Source of the DNA: Siphonodentalium dalli
Taxonomy: Eukaryota > Mollusca > Scaphopoda > Gadilida > Siphonodentaliidae
NCBI GenBank assembly: GCA_032622095.1
Contig: CP136062.1
Span: forward strand, 140,448,351-140,512,350
Length of the DNA stretch: 64,000 nt
Reading direction: 5' to 3'
Shown: in pieces, positions 28,201 through 40,200 of the stretch
Layout of the letters: the number at the start of each line of letters is the position of its first letter
How positions within the stretch are numbered: the stretch's first letter is position 1
Program-made: the position numbers and the translations under genes
Notes under the pieces: generated by a model
What the model was told of the DNA's origin: nothing
What the model saw: the letters and a program-made list of their open reading frames with translations, nothing else
The model's database searches: none

Positions 28201-31200
28201 CCTGTGCCAATGCATTTCTTTATATATGCTAGTCTCCCATAGGGAGCCTCATATATATAATAGAATACATTGGCCGAATAATATTTACGATGACCTTGTA
28301 GGCCAGTGCATTCTCTTATATATGTGAGGCTCCCTATGGGTATGAGTGAACTTACCTTGTGTTACCTTACATCTGTAGTGGATGCTGGCAGTTTGCCACT
28401 ATATCCACCTCGCATTGTGTAATTTCACTGTATTTGGATCCATCTCCAGACATATCTGGTTTATATGGTTGAAGATCCATCACCAATTCCGCTTTATAGT
28501 TATACTTAACCTCCTGATTTCTCCAATGACTATCTAGTCTGTTTTTGAATTGGTTTATTGTCTTCAGCATATACAGTAATGCCCTAAATAATCGACTCCT
28601 TATCCACAGCAGAATTATGGGAAATTTTTCAGGATTTAGTTGGAAATATGGCTTGTTGCAATTCATCGGAAAGCTCTCGCTGAGAGCTTTCCGATGAATG
28701 GCAACAAGCCATATTTCCGACTAAATCCTAAAAAAAATCCCATAATTCTGCTGTGGATAAGGAGTCAATTATTTAGGCCATTACTGTACCACTTTCTCTG
28801 GTAGATTGTTCCAAGTAGTTACCACTCTTTGTCTGAATGTACATTTTCTCACAACATAGTTGGATCCTTCTTTGTATAGTGTATAATTGTGGCCTCTGGT
28901 CTGAGATTCGGTGTTTCTACTTCCGGATTGTACAGTGTTTATAGGTATCTGAAGACACTTGTGACCAGAAAGTAATATGAGCAACTCAACCTTTTCAGCC
29001 TTTTCGTGCGTCACTTATAAGAAATTTCATGAATTCCATCTTGGTGGTTTGGGTGTACAAGCTATTCATTGCATTGCCTACTTTCATATATTGTAAAAAC
29101 AGATTTTGAATATGTTCCTCTAGATATTCAGTTTCAAATTCCACAAAATTTATTTCTTTTCCATTTTCTCTGTCAGATCATATTGTATGCATTCCATATT
29201 TACAGTACATGTATTATTTATTTGTTTTTACAATCAATCAACCAATCTTTATTGGAAAAAGCCCATGTTAAAACATGTTCATATTCAAATACAGACAAAT
29301 AAATAAATTTTGAACATATATATGGAGCATAACAAATATAATATATATGTAGCTGTATGTAGATTTTACTATCCAACAGGAATGATCTTATATTAGTTTA
29401 TAATGTCCTTATCTACTTTCTTCTTTCGTAATTCAAAGGCGTGTTTAATAAAATCACAGATGTGGTTTGTATCCCAATATGTTGTTGGATATAAAATAGA
29501 TTCAGTTGATATTTCCTCCACGTTATTAAATATAGATTCATAATTTTCCCTCAAGCTATTGTATAATGTACATTCTTGAATAAAATGTTCTTCATTTTCA
29601 AATTTTTTTCTCGCAATTTGGACAATAACGTTCATCATAATCTTTTAACAATAGATACTTCTCCAAGGAACACTGTTCAGAAGGTAACAAAAACGACACG
29701 TACCAGTCAACGTAGCCCAATGAAGATAATAAAGATATTCAAGTCAAAATACTTCTCTCCAGAAAGTAACGATATTCATCTGAACAGAGAAAGTGATGAT
29801 TCATCAACAGCAGATCACTCACAAGATGCTACCAGCAAAACTAAGTCTCCAGCGAGAAAACGAGATGGGCCGATAAGGGACAAGGACTTGTCTCCGGTGA
29901 AACAATCGAGAGATTTTTTGGATAATGAACGACAAAGTGCTGATGAATCATTCTCCGACAGACCATTGAGTCCAGTGGTGTCACATAATGATGTTAGTGG
30001 CAACGAAAGTGGTGTTTCAACACACAGGTATGAATAATAATGGATTTTTTAACTTATATTTATCCCCTTTGAGTCTATATATTTTTGACATTCACATTTG
30101 AGTATAATGCTTCGAGAAACATATGCATATTCCATTTTCCAAACCATGACACTTCCAGCAAGTTGTCCACTGACAGGTGTTAGCTCACATTAATTTGACA
30201 GGGATGACAAGCTGAACACCCTAAGTCCCTAACAATTGGACTACTGAAAATAAATTTCGCTGTAGCATAGTGATGCCTTTTTAGCACAACTTGACAAAGT
30301 TCAGTTTGAGCTATTGCCATGCGTTGGTGTCCGTTATCTGGGCATGAGTCCATCCGTGCATCCATCAACAATTTACGTTCGCACACCCTACAGGTCACAT
30401 CTGTCATCCGATCATCACCAATCTTCATATGGATCTTCGGGGTGACCTCTAGATTAAAAAACATAGCCGCCAGCAGCCATCTTGAATTTCAAATTTGAAT
30501 CCATCGGCACACCCTGCAACCCACTTTTATTGGGGCATTGTTTTGAAAATTTACAACAATTTTCGATGAAAAACATGGCTGCCATCTTGGATCTTAATCT
30601 TTTCATGACTAAATCCTTTGGCACATCCTGCAGACCACATCCCGCATCTAATCACCAAACTTCATATGGATCTTTGGGGTGACCTCTAGATGGGAGCCAT
30701 TAAATTTTTCCAAATTTCATTGAGAAAACATGGCCACCAGCGGCCGTCTTGGATATTACTCTCTGTATGACTAAATGTTTTGTCACACCCTACAGACGAC
30801 ATCCCTCATCTGATTGTCACTAAACTGGATATGGATCTTCGGGATGACCACTAGATGGGAGTCATAAAATATTTCTGATTTTTGGTAAAAAACATGGCCA
30901 TCTTTGATTTTACTCTTGGCATAACTAACTCCTTTGGCACACCCTGCAGACCACATCCTTCATCCGATCCTCACCAAACTTCAAATATATATTCGCGGTG
31001 ACCACTGGATGGGAGCTATCATATTTTTTTGAATTTCATTTGAAAACATGGTCACCAGCAGCCATCTTGGATTTTATATATCTCTTCATGTTGATATCTG
31101 GCATTACTTAGACATTTCAACTTTTTGCAATCATAATCGCTCCATTGACTGTAACACATGAAATTAGCACCCTTCATTGACACTTTCATTCAGCTCAACT

Positions 31201-34200
31201 TGACAAAATCATGTTTGAACTATTACCATGGGACAAGGGTTGGCATCAGTGCATCCATCTGCCAACAATTTCTTTGACTACACCCTCTTCCAATTGTCAC
31301 CAAACTTCATATGGATCTTCAGGGTGACCTCTAGATGGGAGCCATTTTTTTTTTTTTTAGAAATTTGTTACAAAACATGTAGTCCAGGAGATATTGGTCG
31401 ACCTCTTTACCCCCCCCCCCCCCCCCCCAGGACTTAACTTCACCCCACTAATTTTCTTCCTTAAGGTCTCCTCTAATTTTTTTCACTTGTTAACAAGAAA
31501 AAAAAGTGGCCGCAGAGACTCCAGACAAGATGGCGTCCATCATGGCGGCCATTTTTTTTAAATGCACCAGGTCTCTTTGATCGCCATTATAGTAAAGATG
31601 ATAGCACATGCGGTCTTGTTTTCCGCTCGATTCGTTATTCTAATATACAACCCTTACAAATTAGCCAAAAATCCGACCCCAGAATTCAATATGGCGGCCA
31701 AGATGGCCGCCGAAATGTGAAAATATGCTATTTTTCTGACATGTTACCACCTTTCGTTTGTCTCTGTGGGAAAATGTTAGAATTTTTGCGTCATGTTATA
31801 CATTTATCATATAGAGGAGTCATTGGCGTATACATGGGGACCATAGTATGCATTCATTGCGGGATAGTTTTGTCCGATATCACGTTTTCCTAAATGCCGG
31901 TATCATAGGTCAAAGCCGAATCTCCGTTAATAACGCGATGTTATGTTTCGAATCAATGAATGTTATTGCTATTATAACAACACCCATGCATATATATTTG
32001 CAGGAGATACTCGAGCTAGGATTCCTCTTATACCTGAGTTGAGGAATATTTACCCAAATCCAAGATGGCGGCCAAAATGGCCACCAGAAATAAAAAATCG
32101 CTGATTTTAACATCAGTTAGCATTATTGTCATGACAACTCCACACCTGCTTACTATTGTAAGTTGGGAACACTTAGGCGAAGAACTTTCCTTGTACCATA
32201 TCCAAATAAAAGTCCCCCAAATCCAAAATGGCGCCCACAATGGCGGACAGATTTTGAAAAATCACCGAAATTCCCTCATATTCACATCATTGGGCATTAT
32301 TGTCGAGACAACTCCATCCATGCGTACAGTTGAGTTAGAAATACTGAGGTGAAGTAATTGCCTTACATCTCATGCAAGAAATGGTTTTCCAAATCGAAAA
32401 TGGCGGCCAAAATGGCGACCGAAATTTGAAAACAAGTCTACATTACTTTACTTTCTTAGGATGGGCGTTATTGTTTCGCGATTTCTACCCACCATTACAT
32501 GTTGATATGTATGAATTATTCATTAGGGTTTGGCAAGTGATACTCACAGTCAATATGGCGGGCAACTGTTACTGGCGGGCAGAAATTGAAAAGAAGCGAT
32601 ATTATCACATACTAATTTCAACTTTTTGTCGTAATATTGATTTGTATAAACGAAACGGTACATAATATAAGCCATATATTAGTTCCAATGTAAGTCGTAG
32701 CCTTTTGGAAGGATGAAAACCCACAATCGCAATGTGGCATTTCAAAATCCATTCTCCACTAAGGGCTTATACTGGCCGTAACCGTATATAGGTGCGCCGA
32801 ATAGTCATATTATGACTTCCAAGAATCAAAACAACAGTACCTGAGCTTATTCTGAATTGCCACATTCAGCATTATCTAGGCTCGTTTCCGTCTCTTCGTC
32901 AGATTAATCTATCTCACTCACAACAACAGTTCACTACTCTTCTTTGTAGGAGTGTGCCACTAATCGGAATGTTTCAAACAATACATATGCCGGTGTCCAG
33001 CTCACGTGTTGGTTTCGAAAGCTTGGAATTCTTAGCGAGCTTCATTCGTGGTATAGCTTATGGTATAATTCAGATGCGTCATCTTTTGCGATACACTATA
33101 CAGGTATTCGGTCGATGCGTATACTAGCTTTCAGAAGGACCTATCTATCTGTGTATTGTCAGTTTTGGTGACCTAATGGGGTTAACAACGTGTACACCTG
33201 GTGATCTTCACAAAGAGCCACTTCTCAATATATGGTTCATCAATTCACATACTCATCTAATGCACTGACGTACCCGGACAACTTCTGTATATGGCTTCGA
33301 ATGTTGAAAGCCCGATATTTGACGGATGCATTTCTGCTAAGGCGTAGAAGACCATAATGCATAATATAGCCAAACTCCTTGAACATGATCATAAGAACAA
33401 GCTTGTTGGCGTCCAGCTTTCGTCTCACCGAACATATCCAAGCAGATGATAACATTACACACGGTGCTAGTTTGTGGGTATGTGTCATGATAGTGGAAAT
33501 GAAATTGGACCATGACTGCACCGTCCCTTATTTTGTTATGTTTTAGATTCAGACAGGATCTCATGTGTGGCTTTGCTTTCCTTGTATGCTAAGATTGTAT
33601 GTCCCCATCCGTTTGGAAGCCGTTCTTAAACAACTGGACCAGGAGTATGCCATTGGCTACTGCTGTATACGCCCCACCAAGACTGGGGTGTAGTCTTAAA
33701 GGCGATACCTTTGATAGTTGGTTGATATGTCATACTCACGCTGGGTGGTATGGTTCAAGAAAGTACAAATGCCATCAACAAAAGGGTGAAATGTTCAACG
33801 CGAAGAACATCCAGAGGAATGTTACGTTGATGAGCTCTTGCATTCAGTTCAACAAACGTTGGTACACCAAGTGATTTCTTGGTAACATCACCAATGCGAC
33901 CATTTTCACGCATGAGACATTAACTACTATATTCTAAAGTTATATATATAAAGCTATATGATCATAAAGGTCGCGTTCCCCAACGGCCACAGCCATTGCC
34001 ATCGAGACTGTAAATTGTTCTTTAAATACATAGTGAAATAAATGCACCACAGTTCCTGACATTTTCTTGAATAATACCGCCCACATACTGACACTCACCC
34101 CGAGAGAGGATAACAAAACACGCATACATTCATGCTATAAAGACATTATCCTTTAGTCCATCCGACTGTTTTGAGGGAGGCTAGCATATTATTATCCAGA

Positions 34201-37200
34201 CAAAAGTGTACGTAGTTGAATCAGAAAGGCTTAGAAACGGATGTGGAAATACAATCTTACCACACCAAATAAAACCGACACGCACGACATTCGATATCTT
34301 AAACATGCACCAGGTGTAGGGGTGGTGTATACAGTGGCCCATTTCATTCCCACTATCATGGCGCATGTCCACAAACTAGCACCGCGAGCATTGTTCTTCT
34401 CTGCTGGGAGATATTCGACGAGACAACTGCGGGGCCTCACACAGTTTGCTTCGGATAATGGTCAAGAAGTGTGGGTAGTCTGTACACTAGGGTCTTCTCC
34501 TTAGCAGATAGACATCTGTCCAAGGGAATGAGACAGCTAGCAACCTTCGAAACACTGTCGAAGTTGTCCACATATGCCAATGCGTTCGCTGAGTTTGTGA
34601 GTTGACGAACCATCTATTGAGAAGTGACTAGCTAACTGGTTCGTCAGGTGTACACGTCGTTATCCCATGGGGTATGAGACACATACATAGAGATGACCTT
34701 CTGTAAGCTAGACACCGGAAAATGAATTGTTTGAAACGTTATGATTAGAGGGACCCTACTCCCAGGAAGTGGTGAATACTTTGTCGGTGTGAGCGACCTA
34801 GATTTTTCAGACAAAGAAATGGAAGCTGGTCCAGATAATTGTGGACGTGACGTGGCATATCAGAATCTGTTATCATGTAATTGTTCTGATATAACTATTC
34901 GGCGCACCTACGCTTACGGCCATTATCGGCGCTAAGTGGAGACTGGATTTCGAAATGCCACATCGCGATATTAATTGTGGTGTTTCATCTTTCCAGAAGG
35001 ATACGAGCTATGTTATGCGTTTTGATACCTTTAAGTTGAACTAGTAGATGGTTTATGTACAGTTTCGTCCATACATACCGATATTATGACAAAGAGTTGA
35101 AATTAATATATGAAAATATCGATTTCTTTTCAATTTCTAGCTGCCAATTTAGCAGCGATCTTGGCTGTGAGTATCAATTGCCAAACCCTAATGAATACTT
35201 CATGTCACTATTCCATATCAACATGTAATGGTGGATAGAAATCGCGAAACAATAACGCCAATCGTAAGAAAGTAAAGTAATGTAGACTTGTTTTCACATT
35301 TCGGTCGCCATTTTGGCCGCCATCTTCGATTTGGAAAACAATTTCTTGCATGAGATGTAATGTAATTACTTCACCTCAGTATTTACAACTCAATTGTACG
35401 CATGGGTGGAGTTGTCTCGACAATAATGCCCAATGATGTGAATATGAGGGAATTTCGGTGATTTTTCAAAATCTGTCCGCCATTGTGGGCGCCATTTTGG
35501 ATTTGGGGGACTTTTATTTGGATATGGTACAAGGAAAGTTCTTCGCCCAAGTGTTCCCAACTTACAATAGTAAGCAGGTGTGGAGTTGTCATGACAATAA
35601 TGCTCACTGATGTTAAAATCAGCGATTTTCGCGATTTTTTATTTCTGGTGGCCATTTTGGCCGCCATCTTGGATTTGGGTAAATATTCCTCAACTCAGGT
35701 ATAAGAGGAATCCTAGCTCGAGTATCTCCTGCAAATATATATGCATGGGTGTTGTTATAATAGCAATAACATTCATTGATTCGAAACATAACATCGCGTT
35801 ATTAACGGAGATTCGGCTTTGGCCTATGATACCGGCATTTGGGAAAACGTCATATCGGACAAAAATATCCCGCAATGAATTCATACTATGGTCCCCATGT
35901 GTTCGCCAATGACTCCTCTATATGACAAATGTATAACATGACGCAAAAATTCTAACATTTTCCCACCGAGACAAACGAAATGTGGTAACATGTCAGAAAA
36001 ATAGCATATTTTCACATTTCGGCGGCCATCTTGGCCGCCATATTGGATTCTAGTGTCGGATTTTTGGCTAATTTGTAAGGATTATATATTAGCATAACGA
36101 ATCGAGTGGAAAACATACCGCATGTGCTATCATCTTTACTATAATGGCGATCAAAGAGACCTGGTGCATTTAAAAAAAATGGCCGCCATGATGGACGCCA
36201 TCTTGTCTGGAGTCTCTGCGGCCACTTTTTTTTCTTGTTAACAAGTGAAAAAAATTAGAGGAGACCTTAAGGAAGAAAATTAGTGGGGTGAAGTTAAGTC
36301 CTGGGGGGGTGAAGAGGTCGACCAATATCTCCTGGACTAATGGTTGACAGCAGCCATCTTTGAGTTCACATTTGAATTCGTCAGCACACCCTGCAGCCCA
36401 CATTTATTGGAGACCTGTTTCAAAATTTTGCAGGCATGTTTAGGATCACCGCTGGATGGAAGTTATTACCTCCCCCTCACAACAAAGTTTTTCTCAGTCA
36501 TTTTCCATGAAACTTGACACAGGCATCAACCACCATGGGAACCTGTGCATCTGCGATTATGACATCTGTAAGGATTTTTTGATGGAGTTATCTCCCTTTT
36601 TCCACCTATAAACTTTTCACAACATGTATAATTTTGTTCGAGCTTTTATTCCTACATTTTTTGTCAATTTTTTAAAAACTTGGCATAGATATTTAGTACC
36701 ATGGGAAGTTTGGGAACCTGTGCACCTCTGATTATGACGTCTATCCGGTTGTTCTAGCTCATCTGAGAAGAAGTCTCCGGTGGAGCTATAGTCATCACTC
36801 CTTGTCCGTCATCCGTCTATCCATCCATCCGTCATCCATCAACAATTCTTTAAACATTTGGAACCATAAGACTGAATGGGTTCATATCTGGTGTGGATGT
36901 TCCCTAGGCGACTCACATTCAGATTTGTTCAAATGAGGTCACTTGGTCAAATAGTTCCGAAGTCAGGGCCATAACTCTTTCCATCCATAGTAGTTCTTAA
37001 AACGACTTCTTCTCTTGTACCATCAGGTCGAATGGGTTCAGATTTGGTATGAAGGGTCCTTGGGTGACTGGGGTTCAGATTTGTTCAAATGAGGTAACTG
37101 GGTCAAATGTGGGTGGAGCCAGGGACATAACTAAAAAAATAAAAATAAAATTGTTAGATTGAACTCCTTTAACCAAAAAACATATATATATATATTTAAA

Positions 37201-40200
37201 ACAAAAAGAATATTTAAAACAAAAATATGAATTTAGTTTTTTTAAATATTTAAAAAAAAAAAAATTAAATTCAGATTTAACTGCATGGTCACATATTAAA
37301 CAAATTGAAAAACCATTTTGTTATCCCCCTGGCCCTTCACTCAAGTTCGCTGCTTCTGCAATCCCTGGTCACAAAAATAATATTGACACAAATTCTTGAC
37401 AGAGAATCATTAATAAGAAGCATTACTTTGGTGCCAACGGTATGCCTACACATGTCAAGTGAAATCTGACATCTATAAACATTCCCTGGAGATATGCTAG
37501 AGGTCATTAATTTCTAATTACAACAACAATCTATCATATGTATTTGTTCAAATATCTCAATAGCACATTTAACACTCCCACACCCACCACCTCACAAGAG
37601 AACATATTTGACACTGCCAGCTATACTATTGCAGTTAGGACTATTGTTCAGATAGGGTCACCAGGTCAAATAGAGGAAAAGCTAGGGGCATACTTTCCCT
37701 CTATAGTAACCCTTGAAAAGTCTTCTTTGAAAGAATCACCATGTCTATTTAGCTCACATTTAATATTGAGGCTCCTTTGGTGATTGTGATTCAGATTGTT
37801 CAATCAGGGTCACAGGTCAAATAGGTGCAAGGCCAGGTACAATACTCCTTATCTCCATAGTAATTCATGATATGTCTTCTTTGCAAGATCCAAATGGCCT
37901 AATTTGGTTATATTTGGTATGAATTGAACTTGGGTGACAGGAATTCAGACTTGTGAAAATGGGATCACAAAATCAAATAAGGGCAGAGCCAGGGACATCT
38001 ATTTCACTCCATAGTAATTCTTAAAACATGTTTGCAATAACTAGTTGGCTTATTTAGCATGGAATGTTCTTGTTTGATTGGAATTCAGATTTGTTAAAAT
38101 GGGGTCACCAGGTCAAATAGGGGCCAAGCGAAGGACTGTTTCCCTCATAATAATTCTTAATATGCTTCCTTCACAAGAACCTTCAGGTCTATTTTACTGA
38201 TATTTAGTATGAAGGGTTCTTTTGTGACTGGGATACAAATTTATTCAGGCGGGGACACCAGGTCAAATAGGGCGGGACCAGGGACATAACTATTTGTCTC
38301 TATAGTAATTCTTAAAATATCTTCTCAAGAGAGGTTGGACTAATTAGCTTACATAGAGTATGGATGATCCTTTGGTGACTGAGATTCAGATTTATTAAAA
38401 CGATATCAACATGTCAAGAAATGGTGGGGCTATGGGGACTTACCACTTTTCTGTCTAATAAAATCATTGATATATCAAACTCATTAAAACATCTACCTTG
38501 GAACCACCTGACTGATTAATCTGACATATGGTCTTTATGGTCCATGGATAATTGGGCTTCAAATATGACTAAATGTTTTTTTTTTAATTTACAACAATTC
38601 AGAAAGTTTGAGGTGTCGGTTGTGTAATTCGAACCTAAGGGAGGTGCACAAAAGGATTTACAAACTTGGGAGTCCGGTCGGGAGGGGACTTGTTATGAGC
38701 TGGAGGGGGGAGAGTTGGAATGATCAGTTGTGTACAGTTGGTAATTTCAAGATGGATATTCACCGATCTACATACATGAAGCCTGTTTAGAACTACTTCT
38801 TTTGAAGTGATTATTACAAGTTCTGACTGTTGTGGTCTCCAGAGTCCCAGTCTTATCAGTATTTGCAGTAAGGTGAGCGACCCCAGTTATTCCTACATTA
38901 TTCAGTCAATAAGTTTAGGATTAGGGTTAGGGGTTAGGTTTGTGCACCTGCAATGGGAATCTGTTATTTTATTATTTTAACTTAAAGGAATATGATCCTG
39001 AAAAAAAATTAGTATTTTCTTTCAATATACCGATAATATATACATAAAATGTCCATTATGCACATGTAATCTAATATTCGGCCGCTAATTGTTATTTTTA
39101 TAACGATTAAAAAAAATTCCGAAGTTAGCCGAAGATTTTGTGTTGTAGACGAGTCACGTGATCATCGGCCACATCACATGATTGTCACGTGTAAACAGAA
39201 GCATAGTCACATGATCGACCACGTGGTAACTCATTGACAACGCATAGATATTCAACGATACCATAAGTTTGCACGCGCAAAGCGATCATGAATTCCATCA
39301 CGGCTTTTGGCGTTTGTCGCATAATGGGAGAACACTGCGAATGCAAATACATCGTGTTCTCACAATTAAACGTCTTTAGCGTGTTATTATTATATGTATC
39401 GCGATGTGTTGTTATTATAAGCCATGCCGCATTTTACGTAGGATCTGGACACTGGAATGTTTACGATATGATAATTGTCTATTAGTATTAACTGTGCAAG
39501 TCTTCGCATATATGCAATCTTTATATGAATATATAATATAATTTGACTATTCCGGTAATGAAAAAAAGAGAAACACGAGCACATGTTTATATAGATAACT
39601 GACCGTAAAACCGAAATAATATACGATAATTTATTTATACATCGTGGTAGAATATACTTATTAATATATCAAAGTCTTCATCTGTGATTTATTTTACAGT
39701 GAACGCTCTTTATTTAGTCATGGTAAAGGAAAATTGGGACTCGACTTAGAACAGTTGTCATCGTGATTATTTACTGTTTACACCAATACACGTAAATACA
39801 TGCACACGAACTTGCGATATACATGCTTTATATATCCGTCAAAGTCGTAGCAATTTCCGGTTTATTAAACTCTTTTTATTCGCACCATATAAGGAATACT
39901 CTTAACATGGAACGCTCTTTATTGAGTCATAGTGAAGGAAAATGAGGACTCGAGTTGTCATAGTGAATACTTTACTAAATTATTCATCAATATAATCCCC
40001 ACTTTAACTGCAATGGTATGTATTCGTAACCATGACTGACTCGTCAAATGAAACGCTCTTTATTTGGTATATGTATTGGCTTTTTAGCGATAGGTTCGAT
40101 TGGATATACTCACGACTGGAAGCTCCGGAAAATTTATATTCTTTACGGGAGTTGACGTTTTTCTTGGGATGGCATTCTCGTTCGGTGGTCCATTTGTTTA

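Noticed and set aside
29576..29654. Upstream part of the ORF containing TERF exon 8
   Set aside because: Its N-terminal codons are antisense LINE sequence; the AG at 29653-29654 gives the right phase with exon 7.
32065..32352. 95-residue ORF and its mirror at 35383-35667
   Set aside because: Both translate the same ~170-bp subrepeat in opposite arms; open by repetition, not a gene.
33240..34504. ORFs of 60-95 residues in the giant palindrome
   Set aside because: Only a few residues agree between the arms, and no domain or intact frame is shared, so coding is unsupported.
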